Shown in pieces: positions 27,401 through 64,000 of a DNA stretch of 64,000 nucleotides. The stretch's first letter is position 1, and the number at the start of each line of letters is the position of its first letter. The DNA is taken from the NCBI GenBank assembly GCA_026261815.1, contig JAMPIT010000484.1:15908501-15972500 (forward strand), in the 5' to 3' direction. The notes below the pieces were generated by a model. It was not told the DNA's origin. It saw nothing but the letters and a program-made list of their open reading frames with translations, and did no database searches. The position numbers and the translations under genes were made by a program. This stretch comes from Monarcha castaneiventris obscurior (taxonomy: Eukaryota; Chordata; Aves; Passeriformes; Monarchidae).

Positions 27401-28509
27401 TTCTTGGCAGCACCCAGTCCACACAACTTCTTACGCTCCCAGAACCTAAAATAGTTGAGCATGTCCTGACATGGTTGTCTTTACAAACAAGGTTCTGCCT
27501 TTTCTAAAGCTCCAGGGATTTTTGTTTAGCTTTTTCTTCGTCTTTTGCTACCTTGTGTACCAGATGTTTCAATGCTTAAAGGTTTTCTTGTCCCGTAAGG
27601 GTACAAAAATTATGTTTTTATTCATTTAGTGGAAAATCATTCAATATGGCTATTAGCAGACACAAATCATAAGTGTTTAGATCCATCAGAATGTGGCATT
27701 TATATGTTTAAACCACAAAATTCAGGAAAAGACAAAAAAAAAAGTTTGCTGTTAACTTCTTATAGGGGGGATTAAAAAAAGAGATAATTGAAAATCGTAT
27801 TAAACAGTACATCTCACCCTGAGTTTACGTTACAGCTTGTTCTGCAACCTCTGTGCTGCCTTTAAATAGCCCAAATTTCTCTTAAGATCTCTTTATGCTT
27901 AAATTCAACTTGCTGTTAATGAGCTGTGTCTGTTCTCTGTCTTTTTGGGAATTCCAGGTCTGCTGTAGAGCTTTATATGCTCATTTCTTCCAGAAGGTGA
28001 TTCAGAGGGGAGGGGACAGTTAAAAATCATTTGTGGTTCCTTTTTCCTATCTCTTTTTTGCAAGTCTAAAGCTGAACCTTGAAATTACAGCAGGAACAAT
28101 GGTGTATCAATTAAACACGAATTTTGGTTTGCTTCTTTCCAGTTTCTCGCCTTATCAACCCCTGTGGCCATTAATTATTTAGCATCACCCTGTACATCCT
28201 CAGTGGCACCAAGCTGTGCTTATTTTGTCTCTTCATTGCAAAAGAGAGCTCACAGCATCACAGGTAGTGCTGCATGTATGGCTTCACTGTTAACTTTCAG
28301 TTTATAAACCATAGGAAAAGGTCTTGATTAAGTTGACTTAGATTGGTTATTTACATTTCTTTTGTGGTTTTTGGCCTTCACATTGCTGGTAATGAAAGAA
28401 CCAGAACAAAAGAATAAAAGGATGATTCCTACCTACCCTGAGCAGCCTCTGAGGAAATAGCAAGAGGAGGAGCATCATTCTCAGCAAGGCAGATCCAGCC
28501 CATGTTAGA

Positions 28510-28553
28510 AACATAGAATGGTTTGGGTTGGAAGGGACCCTAAAGGTCATCCC
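28510..28553 (-). mobile_element. short CR1 3' end fragment
   Basis: ACATAGAATGGTTTGGGTTG followed by GAAGGGACCCTAAAGGTCAT is the reverse complement of the CR1 3' terminus. Only about 45 bases remain, followed by an A-rich run. Confidence 0.85.
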
Positions 28554-29308
28554 AAAAAAACAAACAACCCTGGTAATGCCAGATGCAGTCAGGAGAGGGA
28601 CTGGATCTATTCCTACAACTTGGTACACAGTTAATGAGCAAAAGCTTTGGTTCATAACTCCTGCACCCTTTTGGTTTAAAAGCCTTGATCACAAGCAGAT
28701 ACCCGTGGGCTGAACTGTGTTCCCTCTGATGAGATTATCTGAGCAGCAGCTTTCCAGCGTGTATGAATGATGATACAGTTTTCTCAGCTAATGAATATTC
28801 TCATTTTCCAGATACTTGGAGGATTAGGTCATAAGTGCTGGCAGTAGGATAAATTTCTGACTTGGAGGCTTGTGCTCTTTGAGAGGTACTTAAGACTGCA
28901 TGATCTGCTGATGTTTTCAAAAGAGCAAATTAAAATTGTTTTTTAATTGCAATGTTTTAGAAGGCATTTTTTGTATTTTGCTTGAATGTCCAGTTTCTTT
29001 ATTTCCATCTTTTCCCTCTTCATGGTTCATGTAGACACATTAACCCGGTATATTTAAAATAAGACAAATTAAAAATTTCTTTTTTTCTTAAACTGTAATT
29101 GATGTACTGTCTTTATGGTATTTGGCTTCCTCAGTGTGAAGGGAATTCAGTGGAAAATATAAAAAAAACCCTACCCAAATATAAAAACCCTCTAGTGTTT
29201 TGAAGAGAAAGGCAGTGTTTTCTGTTTGGTTTGAAAACATGTTGGCATTTTCCGTTATTCTTTCTGGGAAATACATCTCAATTTCCAGGAAGCTTATAAT
29301 TGAGCAGA

Positions 29309-29630
29309 AAATCATAGAATTCTGGAAGGGTTTGGATTGGAAGGGACATTAAAGATCATCCAGTTCCAACCTCCTGCCATGGGCAGGGACACCTTCCACA
29401 GTCCCAGGTTGCTCCAAGCCCTGTCCAACCTGGCCTGGGACACTCGCAGGGCTGGGGCAGCCACAGCTTCTCTGGGTGACCTGTGCCAGTGCCCCACCAC
29501 CCTCAGAGCCAAGAATTCTCCTTTCTAATATCCAATCTAACCCTACCCTCTGGCAGTGGGAAGCCATTCCCCCTTGTCTAAAGTCCTCTCCAGCTCTCTT
29601 GGAGCCCCTTTACACACTGGAAGGCCAGAA
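29309..29630 (-). mobile_element. CR1 retrotransposon 3' fragment
   Basis: It begins with ATCATAGAATTCTGGAAGGG and continues through the CR1 3' region (GGGCAGGGACACCTTCCACA, then CCAATCTAACCCTACCCTCT) in reverse complement. The open frame on the minus strand shares its translated WNWMIF string with the 4.8 kb copy, confirming that both come from the same repeat family. Confidence 0.92.
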
Positions 29631-30241
29631 GAGCTTGGATGTTATAATGGATTCTAGATAAAAGTACTTATCAAGAATGAACTGGAGGATGGGCTTGGCG
29701 TGTTTTTATTTAGAGGAGAAATATGCTACTGGAATGTGCCTGAATGTGGATCCCTGTCCACTTGATTAAGGTGGTACCTAAACAGTTACTGTACACTGGA
29801 TTTCCTTTGGCTGCTTACCTTTGGTTTGGTCCTTCTGAAAGCTGTGAGCAGCTCAGCTGTCTTCGTGTACTGGTTGTTACAAAAAAGTCTGTGAAGCCTT
29901 TTGCAGAATGTCTCTCTTCCTCTGGAGAGCTCGTATCCACATGATAAACCTGATGTGCAGTTTTGCAATTCAGTTGTGCTGACTGAAAACCACCCAATTT
30001 CTTGACCATTGTTGAGGAAGTGGGAGCTGATCAGGAGCTCAGACTCAGCACAGCTCCTCCAGTGCTCTTTAGTGATACAGAGCCAGACCTGGTGTGGAGC
30101 TCAGCTACAGGCTGTGTTATTACAGAGAAGTGTAACTTCATCCCTTCCACATAATAGGGTTTTTTATCTCTCATGTGGAAGGGATTGCATTGCTTAATTG
30201 CAGGAAAAAACCTCAGCCTCTACTTATTCCCCATGTCAAAG

Positions 30242-30254
30242 AAAAAAAAAAAAA
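30242..30254. repeat. 13-base A run
   Basis: Homopolymer in intron 1 with no adjacent repeat that I recognise. Confidence 0.85.
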
Positions 30255-33200
30255 GCTTCCTGATTAGACTTAAATTATGCATTGCATAGAGGAAAGCCAT
30301 GGTTTGCTTCCTATCTAAATATTTTGGACATGCTCCCATTTCAAAGTGTGATTTGATATTAATGAATTGTTCATTCACCTGGAGCTTCATAAGGGTCTGT
30401 CTAGCCAGCCCCATTGTACTAATCCTTCCAAAATGTTGTTTCAGCTGTACTTAACAAATGATACCAGCTTGTGCTATCAGAAATAATTAACAAAGTCTTT
30501 GGGCTTTAGGCACTGCTTCTCCTCTTGCGTGTTTTTAACGTCTGATGTTTGGGTTTGAAGTTGATGAAGAGGATTCATTTGTACTTTGGTTTCCAGCTTG
30601 ATTTTGGCAATGGTGACAAATAGTTGCCTGTAGTGTTTTCATGTTTACTCCTTGTGTTCACAGAGGAAGGAGAACTCAGGACTCTTAAAAAAATACTTAA
30701 ATGGGTATTTCTTATGGACTTCTAAAGAAAAAACAGCTGACAGTACTTCCCCCTTCTCCCCACCAAGTAGTGGTTGTGGAATATTGGAAAAGCCAACTTT
30801 GTTGCTCCAAATGTTCTTTCTCTATTTCCAAAAAAAGGACCTTTGGTGTAAAAATGCTGTTTTTATCTTGCAGCATATGCTGCATGACAGCCTGGCCTGC
30901 TGCCTATTTCAGAGTCCAGAATTTCCTCAACTTACTCATCTTTTAGTGTGAAACCCAGATTTTTCATCCTCTGCACACTTGAAACCACTTTAAGAACAGT
31001 CAACTGTTGTTACTGAGCTAATCATGGTATCCTGTGCTCACATAAATTGGGCTTTATGTCATCCTAAAAGCTCACAAAATCAGGTCTGCTCTACCTCCTG
31101 CTTGCCTCCAACCTGCATCCCCCTTGAGCTTCCAGGAGTTTGTGCTGCCAAGATTGAAAGAGTTTCCCTGTTTAGAAAAATGTTTCTGGTGCTCGTATTT
31201 TGAAAAGTTTCTCATTGTAATGGTAAGGGAAAGCATCAGTAATTCTTTTTGCCCTGAAGGGTGTTGGGGAAATACCAGCAATTTAGACAGCAGCCACAAA
31301 TCTGGGCAGTTTGGGGACTGGTGAGTGTGGAAAAAAGGTGTGGAAACTTGGAAAGAATCTGTTCTCCTGGCCAAGTGGGATGAAACCAAGGAACATCTCT
31401 TGCTACATGGCTTATCTGGATGGATTCTTCTCCAGACTATTGCAACACAGTGAGAGATTTTGTTATGTAATTGTTTCTGTTTCTGGACTTGGCCTAACCC
31501 AACAAAAGCAGAAGTATCTGAAAGAAAATACTTGGGGGGAGGAAGGAAAGGAAATGGTAACTATGCTTTTTCCAAGCTAGGCTTAGGACTCTGAGCCACT
31601 CTACTTGTACTATTTTTAAAAAAGACAAAATAAACCCCAAAACTTGCATCATTTACACTAGAATTCAGTGTATGGAACTGTCATTTCAAAATTATGTGCC
31701 AGAAAAAAAATAATTTGCAGTAAGTTTAACAGGAAGCAAGTTGAATTGTGACTTAAATTTTCTGTTGTCTTTTCTTACTTTTCATAAAGTTGTGCAATTA
31801 TTTAAAAACATTTTATGAGGATACACTGTTTTAGAAATATTACTGCAGAAATTGTAGTTTGTTGGGCTGTTTTAGAAGTGTTCTTTTTATCCTTGACTTT
31901 CTGAAGATAACTGCATTTATTTAAATATCGCCGAATGCATATATTTTACTTTCATGAGTATAGTCCCACAATTCTAATTTCTAAATTAAACCATTCATAG
32001 GACATAGTTGTACCTTAATGGCTAAACCTAAATAAAAGCACGAGTGATGCTGCTGCAGGGGCAGTACTTTTTGGAGAACTCTCCTTTTTTTTGCAGGGAT
32101 CTACATCAACATGTCAGTTTAGCCCTGTTTTGTGGAGAGCAATTTTTAAGCCCTCTGTGGATTTTAAGATTTCAGAGCAGCACCTGCAGATAATGGGGTT
32201 TTTTGCCATCTCTGGTGGCTGTGAGTGTTCAGCATCATGATGTAAAGTGATTTGAGATTGGTTATAAGTATGTTTTTCAGGGTTTACTTGGGTAGCAGTA
32301 GTGCCTAGGGAAGTCCAGCTGATAAAGGCTGCTGCTGTGTATCTTCTGGACAAGGTTCATAGCAGCAAATATAGTAAGCCTCTTGTAAACTGACTTCATT
32401 TTGAGGTTGAACTGCAGAACATCAAATAAAGGCCAGGGCTTGCAACAGGACTTGTAAAAGTCTCTGTAGATTAATCATAGGTGTGTGACATAGGCAGTGG
32501 TTAGCACCATATTCCTTTGGTTCAGTGGATTGTCCTGCAGCACAGGCACTGTTTTTCTCTCTTGGATCATCAGCTGAGAGGATACAAGTGCAGGGAGTGT
32601 GTGGGCTGTCACACATGGGAGCAGTAAAAACACACAGTCTGCACTGGTGAAGGATGCTAATCACTCTTCCAGCATCTCTGTTTGCAGGCTTTCTTGTATT
32701 ATTGCCATGCAAGCAGCATAATCACCTTTGCAGGCTGTACACAAAGAGCACAGAGAACCTTGTTCGTGCTACTGGAAGTGCTGTGCGGGCAATAAGGTGG
32801 GCAGTAATTTGTTGCTGTCTTCTTTGTCCATTGCCAGAACAGAGGACAGGAAATCCTTATGTAAAAAAGGTACCTGCAAGTTGGAAAGAATCTCTATTTT
32901 TGCATCTTAAGGAAGAAAAAGTTACTGCTGCATCTTTTCGGGGAAGAATGCAAATGGGTCAGCTGTGTGTGGTGCTGTTGGTGATTCCCAGAGCAGCTGT
33001 GTGGCCCTGGAAGCAGCCTCAGCAAGGAGCTAAGCAGGAATCAGGCATTTCGTGCCACCCAGAGCAGTTCTGTGAGGCAGCATGGAAAACCACGATGTGT
33101 TGCAGCTTTACATCCATCTGCAGAATGTTTCACAGACTAATACAAGGAAATCAGAGGCACAAACCAGCAGGGGAGTTTTCTCAATTGTATTTCTCATGGA

Positions 33201-33302
33201 TATATGGTCCTTATCAGTGATGGAACAGCCTGGCTCTGTTTGGGCCCGTTAGTTTTTAGTCTCTTCAGCGCTCTGTTGTCAGCCAGTGCCAGTGTTTCCT
33301 CC

Positions 33303-33349
33303 AGATGATCCACTGCTTTTCCTGCAGATCATCCACTGCTTTGATGTGC
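33303..33349. repeat. short imperfect tandem duplication (23/24 bp)
   Basis: Two adjacent copies sharing AGAT-ATCCACTGCTTT, differing at one base in the shared core and more at their 3' ends. Confidence 0.75.
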
Positions 33350-36225
33350 CTTCCTGCTTTGTGCAAAAGTTACAACCATGTCTTTGTTTCTGGGCTGTGT
33401 TGGAGCTGGCTTGTCCTCACTGTTTATAACAAGGCAGAATTGCAGCAACAAAGGAACCCTGACAAGCGCTGCCTTCCCCACCAGTCCCTGAGAGCTGGGC
33501 TCTGTTGGAAGGAGAGAAACTGCAGAATTTACCCTTTGTCCCTTCAGTCTCTGTGGAGAAGATTTTTAATCTAATGTGAATTTTGTGCCAGCAAACCTTG
33601 ATAGAATTCTCCTTGGAATATTTAAGATTTTAATTTGCTTTGAAGGTTTCTTTAAAACCGTGTGTTACAAACACATCAGTGTGAAAATTGAACATTTGTT
33701 CATCTGGCAGCTGTTGACATCGTCAATGTGAAGATGTTTCCAGTTTTCCCCCTCTCTGTAGTTGATAATAACACGGTTGATTTTCTTTTTATATTAAACA
33801 ATCAAAAACTCTCAATTTTAAAGCTCCATGGAAAGTACTGTGGATTTTGCAGAATCTGTCCCAGATAGCATAGAGGGTTTAGTCTGGAACAGAGAAGATC
33901 AGGGATCCTTGACAAAATGAATGATGTACAGCACAACATCCAGTGATGTGCTCTAAACCACTGTGGCCACCACCAGCTACTTCATGTAGAGTAATGTTAC
34001 TGGAATATTTTTCCCTTAGTTTTTTTGGGTTTTTTTTCAGATTGTACTTTCACTTTGAAACTGTTTGAGATATTGAACCTGTCATTTAGACTTGAGTATT
34101 CTTGGAGCTCACATCTCAGTTTTTCCACCATTTGGTTTGGATAAAATCTTGCTCTTTAGGGAAAACAGTTTGGCTTTAATACTTCATAGTTGCAATGCAG
34201 ATTATATGAGTAGATTGTAAAATCTCCTTCAATTCAAAGCTGGTGTTCTGCAGCAGTTTCAGTTCTTGACAGATACAGCCCTTAAAACAAGAGTCAGCAC
34301 TTGTGCTGTCACTTCTGTGGCAGTCACAGACTGGAGGTGGACTCTTGTCTAAAATGCAACATGCAAAACCTCTGTGCTGCTTTCCTTTTCCATTGTGAGA
34401 ACACTTTGGATGAGTGTACTCAGCAGGGATTTTGAGGAACTTTGTTGATTTAAAATTCATCTCTTTCACCGAGTTTCACTGCCAGAAACAGTTTTAGTGG
34501 GGTATGTTTTTGTTTACAGTAGTGCAGCTGATACTTGTCAACTATCTCACAGAACATCTTAGCATAGGAAAGGATGAGAAAATGTATTTGAGGAGCAGAT
34601 CCAAACCCTCCTTTTTCACTTAACCTCTCTCAGTCACAGTATTGTCTACAACATATAGTAAGAGTTTGCATGCAGGCATTTAAGATCCCTGCTTCTGCAA
34701 AAAAAGAATCATGTATAAGAGCAGAGAAACTTGGCAAGAACAGGCAGCAGCTGAGTTTGTTGGGATTCTTTTTATGCTGTTGTTAAATGTAAAAGCAAGC
34801 AGTTCTCTTCTGGTTTGCACTGTGACCTTGGACTTTGAACATCATCATAAAACTCTGGAGTAGTGGTGTTTTCTTCTAACTGCTGAATTGCTTGTGTGTA
34901 GTGTTTCTGAGTGAGAAGTGAGCATTGGAGATGCTCTGAAGCTGAGTACAATGAAGCTACAACAACTAACCATATTCAAAACTATGAAGCAGAGGTGAAA
35001 ATACGGCCTCCAAATGTATTTGGCCGTCGGAAATGAGAAAGATTATGGGATTATTCAAAATGCATATGCATTGTACCTGTTTTTATTGTATCTGATAACT
35101 TGGAGTTAAAGTACTAAGTTGTAAATCCTTGTATTCTGTCTCAGGACTAACACTGGCTTGAGTCACATGGGCTGAGTGAAATCAGTGCAATTGTTAGTTT
35201 AGCTTTGTCAGTGCTTTCCAATTTTTTGTTAATACAGTCACAGGCTTACTGGAAATTGTGACTTCTAGCTGGGCTGTCCCTTACAGCAGAATTCTCCTGT
35301 GATTCTGTTAAATAAACCTTCCAGTGGGAGCTACCTACCCAGCCTGTTTCTACCTGTGGCCTCACTGAGTCTTAGAGCTGTTTCCCGGAGGTGAACAAGG
35401 CTGAAATCTGGTTTCTTTTACATCCATGTTGAGTAGTAAATTATATGTGATCTGGTGTTGGCAAGTCCTGTAGCTGATCACTGGGGTGTAGTTCTGAACA
35501 TAGTGAGCACAGGGTCTCTTGAGCAGCTAAAATATGTTCCTCATTAAAACTCTTGATGAGCATTGTGCTTAAGTTGCATTTGTGTAAGTGAGCTGTCCGA
35601 TGGTATTTGTTAATTTTTACAAAAGCTGTCTGTTTTTCTTTCTTTGTGAGGTCACCTCAATTCTCCACTCTCATCAAATGGTGCCCCAAGCTGCAATAAG
35701 CAGTGGATTAGTGTGGGAGGGTTATGGCTTTATTGTGAGTCTGGGTGACTGCATGAATGTGAATTATAGTCATGGCTTTCAGTTTTTCAGGGGGATAAAC
35801 TGTGGTGCCAAGTAATCCTAAACTTGCTTTCTAACTCTTGTTTTACTCTACAGAATAGAAGGTGGGGAAAGAGTCAATTAATAAAAACTAGCTCAATAAA
35901 AGTTAGTCATAAAATTTTTCTGTTTATTGAAAATGGTCTCCACATGGGGAGAGTGGGAGATCTGCAAATGATGCTGTCAGGAGCTATATGGTGTCTTGCT
36001 GCAAAGAGCCTTGATTTCAGTCTTTTATCTAAATGACTGTACGAGATAGAAGAGGAATGTTAATTGTTTCTTAGGTCTATGTCTTTACAATAAAAAAATG
36101 CCAACATGTGCAGGATTGCTTGAAATGTTCTTCCTAGTGCTGCTTGATGGAGCTGGTTGACAATCTACAGTCAAAAGGCTGGCTCAGCCCAGTTTCAAGT
36201 CTTATTTTTTTTTTCCACCATCTCT

Positions 36226-36289
36226 TCCTGTTACCTTGTTAACTCTTTTCTTCTAATTCCTGTTACCTTGTTATCTCTTTTCTCCTAAT
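36226..36289 (+). repeat. 32-bp tandem duplication in a pyrimidine-rich tract
   Basis: Two head-to-tail 32-base copies beginning TCCTGTTACCTTGTTA with only two mismatches. They lie about 550 bases upstream of the exon 2 acceptor, in a region rich in C and T. Confidence 0.9.
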
Positions 36290-36856
36290 CCCTCCTTCCT
36301 TGCATCCCTTATTCTCCGAATGCCCTAGCATTGCTTTTCTATCAAATGCCTTTTTTTCTCTTTCCCTTTGAATAAGTCTTTTTTGTTTCACAAAACAATA
36401 TTGACACACAAGCTACAGGGCAAACTCCATTGCTGAAGGTGCTGTGAGTTGTAAACTGAAATCCCCTCTAAATTCAGGAGCTCTTAAGAAGACTGTAATG
36501 AAATACATGTTTGCTGACTTAGAAATTACAGGTGTTTTGAGTTCTTGTAATTCCTGACACTTTAAAGTGAGTGCCACAGTAGTGCTGGAGCTTTTTCTGC
36601 CTGTCCCTCTTCTCTTTGCCTGGGATGTGCAGGTACAGAGGCTCACAGGTTGGATCACTAGCTCCAGATGCTTCCTAGGATTTGTGAACTGCCTCTTGAA
36701 AGCAATACTGGAATAGAAGCCATGTGATCATAGCTTCATTAGAAGCTCTGATGGCTGCTGAGAGATGTTCTGCTTTCTTACAAGTCTCAGATCAGGTCTT
36801 TTACTCTGTGATTTTTATTTCTTTCTTTCCACGTAGGTTGTGTATCTTCGTGAGCC

Positions 36857-62122
<25,266 letters not shown>

Positions 62123-62490
62123 GTCTCTGAACAGCTGGACTTTAAAGCAGGGTTACATGTTACAAACCCAGACTCCCAAGTGTTAATGCATTCCAACGAT
62201 GTCGATACTTCAGAATAATACACGGTAGTGTGATGAATTATGTTCAACTCCTGATTTATTGGCAGTGTTTTTATGCATGGTTGGGTTTAAGGTATGTGAA
62301 TCATGTGCATTATTTTCTCTGTTGGGGAAAATGTAAATTCTGTTTGGTACTTGAATGTAGTTATGTTATATATATATGTGCTGTATATTTTGCTCGAGAG
62401 AAGACATTGGGGAACAGATGTCTTTTTAAAATGTGTTTGAGCCCTTGGTTCTTTTATTTGTCTTCAATTAAAAAAGTTTAACGTAACTTT
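62123..62490 (+). other. PRKCD 3' UTR (end approximate)
   Basis: AT-rich untranslated sequence after the stop codon. It contains an 8-mer match to the miR-181 seed at 62352-62359 and a TA dinucleotide run at 62366-62378. The end is set by the ATTAAA signal at 62467 plus about 20 bases. A longer form reaching AATAAA at 62704 is possible. Confidence 0.75.
62467..62472 (+). terminator. PRKCD poly(A) signal ATTAAA
   Basis: The commonest variant of the poly(A) hexamer, about 345 bases past the stop codon, preceded by a T-rich stretch. T-rich sequence about 100 bases further on is a weak downstream element. It is the first plausible signal after the stop codon. Confidence 0.65.
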
Positions 62491-64000
62491 CATTCATGGC
62501 TCTATGATTTTTAACAATATACAATTTAACTCCAGTTGTCTTTAAACTATGGTGAAAAAATAATGCTTGGTCAGCCCTGATCGCTTTCTTAAACTATTTG
62601 TTGTTTTTGTGAATTAACCAAAAGGAAGAATCAGGCAAGAGCAGAGATTCCTCATGTAACAACAGTAGCTGCTGCGGGAAACAGCTCAGGGGTGCTTTTG
62701 CTGAATAAATGCTACATATTTATTCCAAGGCAGTCCAAGCACGAGACAAAAAGGCCTCAGCATCCCAGAGCAGCGCCATCCTGCCTGGGACTGTAGGGTT
62801 CTGCCACTGCCTGCCACTTCCTGCTAACAGACACAACACTCACAGCAGGACAGAACCCAGGTAATGACTGTAGAGTTACTTGTCTGCTCTGCCTGAGGAA
62901 TTATTCTGTTTAACTGCCAAACACAAAATCCTTCTTCCAGTTGTTTTTTGCTTGTTTGTAACGCAGCAGCTCTGGCTCCTTCTGCTTGCTGTTAGGAGGG
63001 CACAAAACCAGATCCTGCATTGTTGCAACACCTACTTCTGAATTTTGATTTTTAACCATTAATGAGAAATAAAAATTAATGTAATTCCTGCAAAGCTCCT
63101 TCCAAAACCTTCTCCTTGCAGTCAGCTCATAAAATTCAGGCTGAATTCCTTGCTTCTCAGGAGCTTTCTGTGTCTTGTAACACAATTTGATTTTCTCAAC
63201 ACTAAGCAGGCAGAAAAAATGTACATGTGTCAGTTCATCTAAGAGTTATGAAATGCTACAGAGCTCTTAGGAGCACCCTGGAGCTTCTGTCGTTTCAGAC
63301 TGTTAATCCTGCTGAAAGAAAGCTGTAATACGTTGTAGAGACTCAAAAAAATACAGTGCTGCCTTTGTTCTGCTCCTGAAGAACAGCTCTAGCTTATTGT
63401 TATAACTCAACTGCTGCCAGCATGACTCGAATGCCATCTGAGCCTGCAGCAGATTGAGGCTGGAAGGGGCAGAACACAACTGGCATTTCCAAGCAGCCTG
63501 GGCTGGCCTGGTTTACCAACCCCAGTCCAAGGGGAACAAGCAGTGCTCTGCAAGGTGCTGCAGGGAGAGCAGGAAACTGAGCTTTTCCCCTTCACATCAT
63601 CTACAGAGTCAGTTCTGGTTTGCCATTTCTCTCCAGAAAGTGATTCTGCTTTCCGAGGTGAGTGCTGGGCCCTTGCACCGGAGCAGAAACACATTTCTAG
63701 GTAAGAAGTAACACAGCTGGGTGCCAGCAGCAGTGGGTATTGCACAGCCAGAAGCTGTAATGGATTACACGTTGTAGTAATTGTTCCTCGTGGGAATGCT
63801 GGCTCCCTGCCCTCACCTGCTTTGCTCTGGAGTAACAAGTGCCAAACCTGCTCGAGGCTTCACACAGCAGCTCCTTCAGCTGGCATCTGACTGATGTACA
63901 CCAGGAGCATCTCCTGCTGCCACAGCTGTGCCCAGCTGCACTGGAGACACAGGAGCACAGATCCCTTTGCTCTGCAGAGCAGCTACTCCACCCCTCCTCC
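62491..64000. other. downstream flanking sequence, no gene supported
   Basis: About 1.5 kb with mixed composition. Minus-strand open frames (62910-63185 and 63407-63838) and a plus-strand frame (63454-63711) match no family I recognise. By human synteny the minus strand here could be 3' UTR or downstream sequence of TKT, but I cannot show it. Confidence 0.5.
62704..62724. terminator. two-strand poly(A) hexamer pair
   Basis: AATAAA on the + strand (62704-62709) and TTTATT (AATAAA on the - strand, 62719-62724) form a near-palindrome 10 bases apart. On the + strand it could serve as a distal PRKCD poly(A) site; on the - strand as the 3' end of a convergent gene. In human the next gene, TKT, is convergent, but no TKT coding sequence is visible in this window. 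Confidence 0.35.

Larger units (their letters stand above)
2297..36836 (+). other. PRKCD intron 1 (about 34.5 kb)
   Basis: It runs from the GTGAGT donor to the TAG acceptor before exon 2. It holds CR1 fragments at 4741-4881, 28510-28553 and 29309-29630, a TATACA microsatellite at 6991-7056, several homopolymer runs and a 32-bp tandem duplication at 36226-36289. The rest is unremarkable AT-rich intron sequence. The longest open frames (13495-14064 on the minus strand, 32654-33220 on the plus strand) look like chance: no recognisable domain and low-complexity composition. Mammalian PRKCD can carry a second non-coding exon; I could not identify an equivalent here. Confidence 0.75.

Noticed and set aside
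32654..33220. 188-codon open frame on the plus strand in intron 1
   Set aside because: No family resemblance and no gene context. Kept only as a possible non-coding RNA region without evidence.
62725..64000. Convergent TKT gene on the minus strand
   Set aside because: Suggested by human gene order only. I searched the minus-strand frames for the transketolase C-terminus and found nothing recognisable.

Overview
The window looks like a bird nuclear chromosome segment. It carries fragments of CR1 non-LTR retrotransposons (the dominant avian/reptilian repeat) at seven places, has low overall repeat content, a compact vertebrate intron-exon layout and a CpG-island promoter. I could not fix the species; turtles and crocodilians also carry CR1, so 'bird' is an inference.

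One gene fills most of the window: PRKCD, encoding protein kinase C delta, on the + strand. I rebuilt it exon by exon from conserved protein sequence, reading frame and GT-AG borders. The promoter and 5' non-coding exon 1 lie in a CpG island at about 1.8-2.8 kb. Intron 1 is about 34.5 kb. The start codon is at 36857 in exon 2, and 17 coding exons run to the stop codon at 62120-62122. The spliced coding sequence is 2,052 nt and encodes 683 residues, 7 more than I recall for human PKC-delta. The order is: C2-like domain, pseudosubstrate, C1A, C1B, V3 hinge with a caspase-3-type site, kinase domain, then turn and hydrophobic motifs. Every exon junction keeps frame. The 3' UTR is short, with ATTAAA at 62467.

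Layout: 1-1.8 kb is upstream sequence with no supported gene; 1.8-2.8 kb is the CpG island and exon 1; 2.3-36.8 kb is intron 1 (CR1 pieces, simple repeats, no supported gene); 36.8-42.4 kb encodes the C2 domain; 42.4-50.7 kb is intron 4; 50.7-53.4 kb encodes pseudosubstrate, C1A and C1B; 54.5-55.0 kb encodes the hinge and glycine loop; 55.7-62.1 kb encodes the kinase; 62.1-62.5 kb is the 3' UTR; 62.5-64 kb is downstream sequence with no supported gene.

I found no undescribed multi-gene system. The observations most worth checking are in how this gene could be spliced. A TAGCAG tandem acceptor sits exactly at the caspase site, so one choice keeps D-T-T-D/N and the other inserts an alanine that breaks the D-x-x-D spacing. 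A good CAG acceptor also lies exactly 30 nt, in frame, upstream of the weak GAG acceptor that joins the ATP-binding loop. Further points are an expanded basic hinge, an 8-mer miR-181 seed match in the 3' UTR, and a two-strand poly(A) hexamer arrangement downstream.
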